8,514 bases of DNA from Deltaproteobacteria bacterium. Lineage in GTDB: Bacteria > Desulfobacterota > Syntrophia > Syntrophales > UBA5619. This document shows positions 1-5,938 of the stretch, piece after piece. The stretch spans positions 1 through 8,514 of the forward strand of contig JAJFTY010000116.1 of the NCBI GenBank assembly GCA_021372695.1. Reading direction: 5' to 3'. Both the position numbers and the translations under genes were made by a program. Within the stretch, counting starts at the first letter, position 1, and every line of letters starts with the position of its first letter. A model generated the notes under the pieces. The model did not search any database. It was not told where the DNA came from and was given only the letters and a program-made list of their open reading frames with translations.

Positions 1-2
1 TT

Positions 3-79
<77 letters not shown>

Positions 80-83
80 TCAC

Positions 84-106
84 CGCGTGCGATGATCATC
101 GACGCG
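84..106 (-). other. near-perfect palindrome in the tRNA-fMet leader
   Basis: The core CGATGATCATCG (90-101) is a perfect 12-bp palindrome. It is extended by CGCGT (84-88) and ACGCG (102-106) with one unpaired G at 89. As RNA from the minus strand it can form a stem of about 9 bp with a GAUC loop and one bulge, lying between the predicted transcription start (about 107) and the mature tRNA 5' end at 79. It could help processing, block misfolding with the tRNA, or act as an operator at DNA level. The palindrome is seen directly; the role is inference. Confidence 0.5.
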
Positions 107-113
107 AATTGAC

Positions 114-142
114 TTTTTAAACTACGTGCCGTGACTTGTCAA
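114..142 (-). promoter_or_regulatory. sigma70-type promoter for tRNA-fMet
   Basis: On the minus strand a perfect TTGACA (142-137) is followed after 17 bases by TAAAAA (119-114), which matches TATAAT at four of six positions. The expected start near 107 leaves a leader of about 28 nt before the tRNA. It points only at the tRNA and is separate from the upstream protein-coding run. Confidence 0.65.
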
Positions 143-172
143 GGCCTATTTCCAAAAACTGACCACTTCAAA

Positions 173-190
173 CCCGGGAACCAGCCCGGG
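173..190 (-). terminator. candidate terminator hairpin after the seven-gene minus-strand run
   Basis: CCCGGG (185-190) and CCCGGG (173-178) pair across a six-base loop to give a 6-bp all-G:C stem, read on the minus strand 22 nt past the stop codon of the response regulator-cyclase. The following T run is short (TTTGA), so it is a weak match to an intrinsic terminator. Its position between the last gene and the tRNA promoter supports that role. Confidence 0.45.
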
Positions 191-211
191 CGAATCTTTG
201 GTTTCATCGCC

Positions 212-1207
212 TTACTTCTCCCCGAGGACGCTGAAGACGCCCGGAGGCCGATCCAGTCCGCGGAGTACGGGAGAGGGGATCTCCTCCATCCGGAATAGAT
301 CCTGCACAAGGCGCGCGGTTTCGCCGCAGATCAGGATCTGCCCCCCCAGTGCAATTTTCTCCAGCCGGGCGGCAAGATTGACCGGACCGCCAAAGACGGT
401 GTACTCCTTCTTCCACGAAGAACCGAATATGCCCGCCATAACCTCGCCGGTCGCGATGCCGATACCGATGGCGATTCTCCGCTGCGGATCGGAGATGCCG
501 CCGTTGATTCCGGTGATCTCTTTGCGGATACCCAGCGCCGTCTGCACCGAACGTGCGGCATCGTCGCTCCCGCCGACAGGCGCCCCGAAGATTCCCATGA
601 TGCTGTCGCCGATGTGTTTGTCGAGGGTCCCGTTGTGGCGGAAAATGATATTGTCCAGGGGAGAGAAATAGTACCGGTTCAGGAGTTCTGAGAGCTCGTT
701 GGGAGTGAGCCGTTCGGACAACCCGGAGAACCCCCGGATGTCGGTGAACAGGACGGTCACGGTGAGACGCCTCGGCAGGAGCGCCTTTCCGCTCCTCTGG
801 AGCTCCGACAGGACCTGTTTCGAAACGAACTGCTTGAGCCTCTTCTTGACATTGTACTCTCGTACCTTGGCCCGCAGTTCATCGTTTTCGAAAGGCTTCG
901 TCAAGAAGCCGTCGATCCCCTCGTTGACCGCTTCGATGGCGCTCGCCATCGTCGCGTATCCGGTCAGCATGATCCGTGTGATCTCCGCATTCATCAGGCC
1001 GATCTCGATCAGCGTCTCCAGACCGTCCATCCCCGGCATCCGGTAGTCGGAGATGACCGTTTCGATATCGCAGCCGTCGTCGCGGATGATGGAGAGCGCC
1101 TCTTCGCCGCTTTCGGCAAGGACAATGCGGTAGCCGTCCTTTTCCAGGACTTTTTTCAGTGAGCGTCGCACTCCCTCCTCGTCGTCCACAACCATCAGAC
1201 CATTCAT
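212..1207 (-). CDS. response regulator with class III adenylate cyclase output domain
   Basis: Predicted cytoplasmic protein of 331 residues. Residues 1-118 form a CheY-like receiver with acidic pocket D8/D9, phospho-acceptor D54 (in VISDYRMPG), T82 and K104. A helical linker (about 119-145) leads into a class III nucleotide cyclase domain (about 149-331). The two metal-binding aspartates are D156 (LFTDIRGFS) and D200 (HIGDSIMGIFG), the transition-state pair is N277 and R281 (VNLAARLE), and the purine-selecting pair is K197/T270, as in class IIIb adenylate cyclases. All catalytic residues are present, so it should make cAMP from ATP as a homodimer. I chose the ATG at 1207 over the in-frame ATG at 1225. 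It has AAGGAGG five bases upstream and overlaps the kinase stop codon as ATGA, implying coupled translation. The kinase upstream is its likely phosphodonor. There is no DNA-binding domain. ATP specificity is inferred from the K/T pair. Confidence 0.93.
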   Translation of the reverse strand: MNGLMVVDDEEGVRRSLKKVLEKDGYRIVLAESGEEALSIIRDDGCDIETVISDYRMPGMDGLETLIEIGLMNAEITRIMLTGYATMASAIEAVNEGIDGFLTKPFENDELRAKVREYNVKKRLKQFVSKQVLSELQRSGKALLPRRLTVTVLFTDIRGFSGLSERLTPNELSELLNRYYFSPLDNIIFRHNGTLDKHIGDSIMGIFGAPVGGSDDAARSVQTALGIRKEITGINGGISDPQRRIAIGIGIATGEVMAGIFGSSWKKEYTVFGGPVNLAARLEKIALGGQILICGETARLVQDLFRMEEIPSPVLRGLDRPPGVFSVLGEK

Positions 1208-3405
1208 GTCCCCCTCCTTCTGCATGGAAGTTCGACCATGACCACTGTCCCCTTTCCGTATTCGCTGGCAACATCGATCCGGCCGCCGTGCCGCCGGACG
1301 ATTTCATGGGAGAGGTAAAGGCCGAGACCCGTGCCGTGCCCGACCGCCTTTGTCGTGAAGAAGGGGTTGAAGATCTCCTTCAGGGAAGCGGCGGGGATTC
1401 CAACCCCTGTATCGCGGCATTCGATCGTGACGGTGTCGGTCGCCCGCTGCCGCGTGGTGAGCGTGATGCGTCCCTTCCCCTCTGGGAGCGCCTGGAGGGC
1501 ATTCCGGATGATGTTGATCAGAACCTGCCCCAGGTTGGCGAAGTTCCCCTCGACGGGCGAAAGGGCGCTGTCGTATGCTTTCACGATCTCCACCGGAAGG
1601 TTCTGATAGTGGTTGTGGAGCACCCTGAGCGCATCGTCGAGGGCCCGGTTCATATCCACATTTTCCACATAGGTCTGGGTCTGCCGCGACAGGTCGAGGA
1701 GGCTCCGGATGATCGACGCGGACCGTCTGAGTTCGCCTATGGAAAAACGGAGGTCGTCGAGTACCTCATCCTTTTTTTCGTTCTCCATCTTCGATCCGGC
1801 AATGGTCTCGACGCTGGTCTCGACGAGGCTCATGGCTCCGGTGATGGGGTTGTTCAGTTCATGGGCTGTCCCGGCCACGAGTTGCCCGATCGCCGCCAGG
1901 CTCCCCGCGCGGATGAGCTGCTCCTGGGTCCTCTCCTTCTCCGCCAGCACCTCCCTCAGGGAGGCTGTCCGCTTTTCCACCTTCCGTTCGAGATCCCGGT
2001 TCAGCTCCTCCAGGGCTTCATAGGTCCGCGCATTCTCGATCGCCGTTGCGGCCTGGTTCGCCATCGTCGTCAAGAGCTCCAGGTCCTCATCGACGAAGAG
2101 CTCTCCCGATCTTTTCTGACCGAGGGCGATCAACCCGGACAGCCCTTCCCGTGCGGGAAGCGGAACGACGAGGACCGCCCCGAGGCGGTCGAAAAGCCGG
2201 CCCACGGCAGTCCGATCCACCTCGCCGGATGCGCGCCTGACTGCCGCGGCCCGGCTGAGCGGCCGTTTTCCGGTTCCGATTGTCCGGATCAGCAGGTCGA
2301 TCCCGTCGACCTTTGCGTCCCCGTCGCCCTCACCTTCCCCGTCGTATCGCCGGCAGGCATTCTTCTCGATCAGGAGGAGAGTCACCCGTTCAACCTGCAG
2401 CGCCGACGAAATCGTGCCGATGAGCAGCTCCCGGATCTGGGCAAAACTCAGCAGGGAGGCCAGCCGACCGCTGACATCCTGGAGCAACTCCCGATAATCG
2501 TAACGACCCCTGAAAAAGAGGCGGTCGATGAGATGCTGCACCCGTTGTCGCAGTGGATTGAACAGAAGGACGATGATGACCGCCAGCACCAGCGAGAGGA
2601 TGAACGAATTGCCGCTTCCGGTCAAAAAAAAGTTATGGAAGAGGAAAATGACGAGGATGTAGAGCGCCGTCAGAATGCCCGTCAGCATGAAGTAGACTGT
2701 TCCCCGCCTGATCAGGGCGCCCATGTCCAGCAGATCGTACCTGAGGACCCCAAAGGCCAGAAAAACGGCTGGGATGAAGCTGAAATTCCCGAGCGGATAG
2801 ACGGGAATGCCGCTGGCGGGCAGGATGGTGAGCGCCAGAAGCAGCGCGGAAAACCCCATCCCTCCAAAGATGTACTTGATCCGGTTCTTTTGCTGATTGT
2901 CCGCGCTTTCCCTCATCGCCCGATAGAGAACCCCCAGACAGTAGATGACCGTAAAACCGACCGCCACGGAAAAGAGATGGAAGAGCGTGCCGGCCCGGGC
3001 GATCCGCCCGAAAGAGTAGTAATAAAACCCGCTGTAGTAAAGATCGGTCGGGATCAGGAACAGGGAGGCGATGCTGAAAAGCCAGGCGCTCGTCTCGAGC
3101 CACCTCCGGCCGCGGATGCCCAGGAAAGCGTGCACGAACGAGATATAGATGGGGATGCTGAACACGAAGAAGAAATGGATGGTGCGGTCAACGCGCAGGG
3201 CGATCCTCTCGTCGGGCACGATGGAAACGAGGGCCACGTCGGCATTGATCAGGGCGCCGAAGAGGCACATGCCGGCGAAGAGGATGTTCGTCCGGCTTCT
3301 TGCGCCCCGGAGAAGGGAGATCAACGCAACGCCAAGCAGGACGATGAATCCCAGAAGCGAAGGGATGACGTATGCCGATACGGCCTGCGGCGCGTTCGGG
3401 ACCAT
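1204..3405 (-). CDS. multi-spanning membrane sensor histidine kinase (GAF, HisKA, HATPase)
   Basis: This 733-residue inner-membrane kinase has eight or nine hydrophobic segments in residues 13-283 (about 13-33, 40-62, 75-95, 104-120, 140-161, 177-197, 203-222, 236-260, 267-283), resembling the 7TM-type histidine kinase sensory region followed by extra helices. A GAF-like domain follows (about 305-460), then a coiled coil (461-500). The HisKA helix pair has the phospho-acceptor H515 in AHELNNP. The ATPase domain shows the N box (N635 in RNALQAL), G1 box DTGVGI (665-670), FFTT motif and G2 box GTGLGL (691-696), so the kinase looks complete. The start is preceded by AGGGGGG at eight bases. No periplasmic sensor domain is obvious, so the signal may be sensed in the membrane or by GAF. 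Its stop overlaps the start of the receiver-cyclase gene, its probable partner. The ligand is unknown. Confidence 0.94.
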   Translation of the reverse strand: MVPNAPQAVSAYVIPSLLGFIVLLGVALISLLRGARSRTNILFAGMCLFGALINADVALVSIVPDERIALRVDRTIHFFFVFSIPIYISFVHAFLGIRGRRWLETSAWLFSIASLFLIPTDLYYSGFYYYSFGRIARAGTLFHLFSVAVGFTVIYCLGVLYRAMRESADNQQKNRIKYIFGGMGFSALLLALTILPASGIPVYPLGNFSFIPAVFLAFGVLRYDLLDMGALIRRGTVYFMLTGILTALYILVIFLFHNFFLTGSGNSFILSLVLAVIIVLLFNPLRQRVQHLIDRLFFRGRYDYRELLQDVSGRLASLLSFAQIRELLIGTISSALQVERVTLLLIEKNACRRYDGEGEGDGDAKVDGIDLLIRTIGTGKRPLSRAAAVRRASGEVDRTAVGRLFDRLGAVLVVPLPAREGLSGLIALGQKRSGELFVDEDLELLTTMANQAATAIENARTYEALEELNRDLERKVEKRTASLREVLAEKERTQEQLIRAGSLAAIGQLVAGTAHELNNPITGAMSLVETSVETIAGSKMENEKKDEVLDDLRFSIGELRRSASIIRSLLDLSRQTQTYVENVDMNRALDDALRVLHNHYQNLPVEIVKAYDSALSPVEGNFANLGQVLINIIRNALQALPEGKGRITLTTRQRATDTVTIECRDTGVGIPAASLKEIFNPFFTTKAVGHGTGLGLYLSHEIVRRHGGRIDVASEYGKGTVVMVELPCRRRGT
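1213..1219 (-). promoter_or_regulatory. ribosome-binding site that fixes the regulator-cyclase start
   Basis: AAGGAGG on the minus strand lies five bases before the ATG at 1207. It lies downstream of the alternative in-frame ATG at 1225 and so cannot serve that one. It sits inside the last codons of the sensor kinase gene, so ribosomes finishing the kinase can restart here. Confidence 0.8.
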
Positions 3406-3448
3406 CTTTTCTTCCCCCCTGCAAAAAGGTTTTCTGCCGGGCGAAGTA

Positions 3449-3470
3449 CCCCGCCATGCGGACGGCGGGG
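3449..3470 (-). repeat. GC-rich inverted repeat between pdaD and the kinase gene
   Basis: CCCCGCC and GGCGGGG form a perfect 7-bp inverted repeat around an eight-base loop in the 97-nt spacer. On the minus strand it is not followed at once by a T run, so it is not a textbook terminator. It may act as a leaky terminator or an mRNA stability element separating the polyamine genes from the signalling genes. A smaller imperfect hairpin (3421-3437) sits just upstream of the kinase ribosome-binding site. No convincing promoter was seen here. Confidence 0.4.
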
Positions 3471-3502
3471 GCTTCCGATGTTATCCCTGCTTCAGCGGGC
3501 GA

Positions 3503-4051
3503 TCAGAAGACGAAGACGGCGACGGCAATGACCGTGGTGAACCCGTGGGACTGGACAATGCTGGACTGGGTGATGTTCCGGGTGCTGACGATCTTTCCGC
3601 TGATTTTGAAGATCTCCTTTTTTTCGTCCCAGCTCTCATCGATATCGAAGTCGATGCCAAGCGTGGAGGCAAGCATGGCCGCGGCGAGGTCCTCGGCGTA
3701 GTCCCCCGTCTGGCGCTGGGTCTGCCCGAAAGCATGATGCTCGCTGATGTAGCCGTAGGCGCGTTTGTCGGCGGGAATGGCGCAGCCCACGGATGCGGAC
3801 AGAAGCCGCCGAGGCTCATTGCTGCAGCAGCGGCTCAGAACGCAATAGGTGATGGCGCCGGCCTTGAGCTCCTGGAGGCCCCTGGCGCGCGAAATCACCC
3901 GACAGCCCGGGGGAAGGATGCTGGATACCTGTACGAGATTGCATTTTTCGATGCCCGCATCGCGGAGGGCGAGTTCGAAGGAATGGAGCTCCTCCTTATG
4001 GGTCCCCACCCCTTTCGTGAAAAAAATCTGCTTGGGAACATAAACATTCAA
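3503..4051 (-). CDS. pdaD: pyruvoyl-dependent arginine decarboxylase
   Basis: The 182-residue product matches the PvlArgDC family, which decarboxylates arginine to agmatine using a pyruvoyl group made by self-cleavage. The cleavage site is visible as the Ser-Ser pair S43-S44 in NLVQVSSILPPG, with N38 at the family's conserved Asn position. S44 would become the pyruvoyl end of the large chain. E104 (YISEHH) fits the position of the conserved catalytic glutamate. The usual downstream pattern (AIPADK, ISEH) is intact and the length is close to the archaeal and bacterial norm of about 160-195. The start codon is TTG with AAGGAG eight bases upstream, and no ATG candidate lies near it. The gene lies 79 nt after speB on the same strand, so the two enzymes together turn arginine into putrescine. 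The family also includes some proteins with altered substrate preference, so arginine specificity is inferred. Confidence 0.93.
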   Translation of the reverse strand: MNVYVPKQIFFTKGVGTHKEELHSFELALRDAGIEKCNLVQVSSILPPGCRVISRARGLQELKAGAITYCVLSRCCSNEPRRLLSASVGCAIPADKRAYGYISEHHAFGQTQRQTGDYAEDLAAAMLASTLGIDFDIDESWDEKKEIFKISGKIVSTRNITQSSIVQSHGFTTVIAVAVFVF

Positions 4052-4059
4052 TGGTCTTT

Positions 4060-4065
4060 CTCCTT
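4060..4065 (-). promoter_or_regulatory. ribosome-binding site supporting the TTG start of pdaD
   Basis: AAGGAG on the minus strand lies eight bases before TTG at 4051-4049. Its strength and spacing are what justify the rare initiation codon. Confidence 0.7.
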
Positions 4066-4078
4066 CTTATCCCGACAC

Positions 4079-4094
4079 GGAACCGGACGGTTCC
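4079..4094 (-). repeat. perfect inverted repeat in the speB-pdaD spacer
   Basis: GGAACCGTCCGGTTCC (minus strand) has perfect 7-base arms around two central bases; as RNA it gives a 6-bp stem with a four-base loop, 14 bases before the AAGGAG of pdaD. A second short CGCC/GGCG stem (about 4104-4117) precedes it. No T run follows on the minus strand, so termination is unlikely. An mRNA processing or translation-control element is possible, and chance is not excluded. Confidence 0.35.
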
Positions 4095-4130
4095 ATCTCT
4101 TTTTCGCCTCACTCGGCGTCTCCCCCCGGC

Positions 4131-4985
4131 TCAGCTCTTTTCCGTAAGATAGCCCATGATCCGATAGACCAGTTTGGCCGCGAGGAAATCCGGCGCGACC
4201 ATCCCCGGGATGGGGGCAAGCTCCACGACGTCAAAGCCGCGGATCCGGCAGCGTTTCGCGGCCTCCCGGACGAGACGCAGAACATCCCTCCAGGCAAGCC
4301 CGCCGGGCTCCGGCGTCCCCGTGGAGGGCATTACGGCCGGATCGAAGACATCCAGGTCGACCGTCAAATAGAGATCCCCCCGCAGATCATCGCAGATCGC
4401 CTCACACCAGGCCCCGCCGTCCAGGATGATGTCCGCCGAATGGCTCCGGACGCGCCCCTCCGTCATGAACTCCGCTTCCTCGACGCTGAGGCTCCGGATG
4501 CCGGCCTGGATCAGAGGAGAGATCCCGGAAATCCTCCGGGCCACCGAAGCATGGCTGAAGGGCGTACCCTGATAGGCGTCCCTGAGATCCGCATGAGCGT
4601 CGAGTTGCAGAACGGTAACCTCCGGATAGCGCTCTTTTACAGCCTGCACGGCGCCGAACGAGATGCTGTGCTCACCCCCGAGCATGACCGGGATTTTGCC
4701 GTCGGCTACAACCCCGGAAATGGTCCGGCGGACGGAGTTCACCATTTCGGCCGGGCCCCGGGCATCCGCCTCGAGTAGGGGCAACGTGTGAATGCCCGAC
4801 CGATAGGTCTCCTTCCGAAGCTCCTCATCGTAGAGTTCCATGTTGCCGGAAGCTTCGAGAATCGCCCCCGGCCCGCGCCGCGACCCCGACTGGTAGGTCG
4901 ACGTCAGGTCGTAAGGTACGGGAACGACGACGAAAGCAGCCTTCTTATAAACGGTAAATGCCGGTTCGATACCGCCGAAATTCAT
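4131..4985 (-). CDS. speB: agmatinase (ureohydrolase)
   Basis: A 284-residue arginase/agmatinase-family enzyme that hydrolyses agmatine to putrescine and urea in the cytoplasm. All six binuclear metal (Mn2+) ligands are visible: H106 in GGEHS, D129, H131 and D133 in DAHADLR, and D210 and D212 in TVDLDVFDP. H145 (SHAS) and E226 (GTPEPGG) match the usual active-site positions. The length is normal for bacterial agmatinases. Agmatinase is favoured over arginase or formiminoglutamase because pdaD, the enzyme that makes agmatine, is the next gene. The start ATG has AGGGGG four bases upstream. The stop is 79 nt before the pdaD start, and the upstream LapA gene ends 56 nt before this start. Confidence 0.94.
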   Translation of the reverse strand: MNFGGIEPAFTVYKKAAFVVVPVPYDLTSTYQSGSRRGPGAILEASGNMELYDEELRKETYRSGIHTLPLLEADARGPAEMVNSVRRTISGVVADGKIPVMLGGEHSISFGAVQAVKERYPEVTVLQLDAHADLRDAYQGTPFSHASVARRISGISPLIQAGIRSLSVEEAEFMTEGRVRSHSADIILDGGAWCEAICDDLRGDLYLTVDLDVFDPAVMPSTGTPEPGGLAWRDVLRLVREAAKRCRIRGFDVVELAPIPGMVAPDFLAAKLVYRIMGYLTEKS

Positions 4986-5041
4986 GGGACCCCCTGAAAC
5001 AAAAGCGCGCTTCTAACACACCTCCGCCGGCCTGTCCATCT

Positions 5042-5371
5042 TTAATGCGTCTCCTCCCGGGAAGGCGGAACGGTCCTGGATGCGTTGCCGAGGTCGGGTA
5101 AATTTTCGTTGGCCTTCATCTCACGGCGGAGATCGCGGATCGTCTTGTTGAGGCGATTGATCGTCCGGGTCAGGCGGAACCGTTCGACAATCCCCATGAA
5201 CCCCGTGAAGATGACGCCAGCGAGAAAGGCTATGAAAATCAGCATGTATGTCGGCAAGGACTGCTGGAAGAAATCAAAATAGCGGAGACGGACGGGGTCC
5301 GTGTTTTCCAGGGAAAAAGTGATGACGAAGATGATAAAAAGCGCCACGATGACGGTGTAGATGACTTTCAT
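5042..5371 (-). CDS. LapA-domain (DUF1049) small inner-membrane protein
   Basis: A 109-residue protein with two hydrophobic segments (about 2-21 and 42-62), the family signature ENTDPVRLRYFDF between them, and a basic, probably coiled-coil tail (65-88) followed by a polar end. This is the layout of lipopolysaccharide assembly protein A domain proteins. In E. coli the LapA/LapB pair takes part in regulating LPS synthesis; no LapB-like TPR gene is seen here. The frame stays open upstream to 5662, but the start at 5371 is chosen because GGGAG lies eight bases before it, the hydrophobic segment begins directly after it, and its ATG overlaps the HIT gene stop as ATGA. Family membership is fairly secure; the exact role is not. 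Confidence 0.87.
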   Translation of the reverse strand: MKVIYTVIVALFIIFVITFSLENTDPVRLRYFDFFQQSLPTYMLIFIAFLAGVIFTGFMGIVERFRLTRTINRLNKTIRDLRREMKANENLPDLGNASRTVPPSREETH

Positions 5372-5862
5372 CCGCAGATCTCCCGTTGAAACTTCGTGAA
5401 ATAGGGCCTGAGTTCCTGGGCGGTCCCGGCAACGTCCTCGGGAATGACACGGACCTCGCCGATCACGCTCATGAAATTGGTATCCCCGCCCCACCGGGGC
5501 ACGACGTGGATGTGAAGGTGATCGTCGATCCCCGCCCCCGCCACCTTTCCGAGATTCATCCCGATATTGAACCCCTCCGGCTTCCTCGCCTCGGTCAGAA
5601 CCCGGACAGAGAGATCCATGAAGGAAAACATCTCTTCCCTTTCGGTGGAGGTCAGGTCGCAAAGCCGGTGCAGGTGGCGGAAGGGAACGACCATGAGGTG
5701 GCCGCCGGTGTAGGGGTAACGGTTCACCATGACGTAGCAGTTCTTCCCCTCCCAGACGACCAGTTCTTCTTTCCGCGCGGAGTCACGGCAGAGAACGCAC
5801 CCCGCCGTCGATTTCTCCCCCTGGATATAGGCCATGCGCCAAGGCGCGAATATCTTCTCCAT
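5368..5862 (-). CDS. HIT-family hydrolase/phosphorylase (Ap4A phosphorylase-like)
   Basis: A 164-residue histidine-triad protein. The motif DDHLHIHVVPRW carries H115, H117 and H119, with H117 expected to be the nucleotidylated catalytic residue. The N-terminal PWRMAYI and the pair C22-x-x-C25 suggest a small zinc-binding segment, and HLMVVPFRH (55-63) is the conserved strand before the helix. This layout and length resemble the longer actinobacterial and deltaproteobacterial HIT proteins annotated as diadenosine tetraphosphate phosphorylases, rather than the shorter HinT. It probably cleaves dinucleoside polyphosphates or nucleoside phosphoramidates; the substrate cannot be fixed from sequence. 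The start ATG has GGAG ten bases upstream. Translation is likely coupled to the LapA gene through a 4-base overlap. Confidence 0.9.
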   Translation of the reverse strand: MEKIFAPWRMAYIQGEKSTAGCVLCRDSARKEELVVWEGKNCYVMVNRYPYTGGHLMVVPFRHLHRLCDLTSTEREEMFSFMDLSVRVLTEARKPEGFNIGMNLGKVAGAGIDDHLHIHVVPRWGGDTNFMSVIGEVRVIPEDVAGTAQELRPYFTKFQREICG

Positions 5863-5938
5863 GAACCGTACACTCCGATCAGGACCGACTGCCTGTTTCA
5901 GGATCGCTCCACCTCTATCCGGGGAGCTCCCGAAAAGA

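Noticed and set aside
1208..1225. Upstream ATG start for the receiver-cyclase
   Set aside because: The first codons of that version encode the ribosome-binding site itself (AAGGAGG) for the ATG at 1207, which begins just before the receiver's first strand.
1159..3531. 790-codon open frame on the plus strand across the kinase gene
   Set aside because: It is a mirror of the GC-rich kinase gene. Its translation is a charged, proline/glutamate/glutamine-rich string with no fold or motif, whereas the minus strand shows every kinase box.
3149..4147. 332-codon plus-strand open frame across pdaD and the kinase N-terminus
   Set aside because: It spans two real minus-strand genes and their spacer, with no known motifs; codon bias explains it.
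5372..5662. Longer N-terminus for the LapA-domain protein, extending the frame to 5662
   Set aside because: The extension runs out of frame through the HIT gene, is Arg/Gly-rich with no hydrophobic character, and the internal ATG at 5371 has a good ribosome-binding site and an ATGA overlap.
5920..5932. Short GC palindrome (CGGG/CCCG around GAGCT) between the phosphoesterase and HIT genes
   Set aside because: The stem is only 4 bp and no T run follows on the minus strand, so it does not support a terminator.
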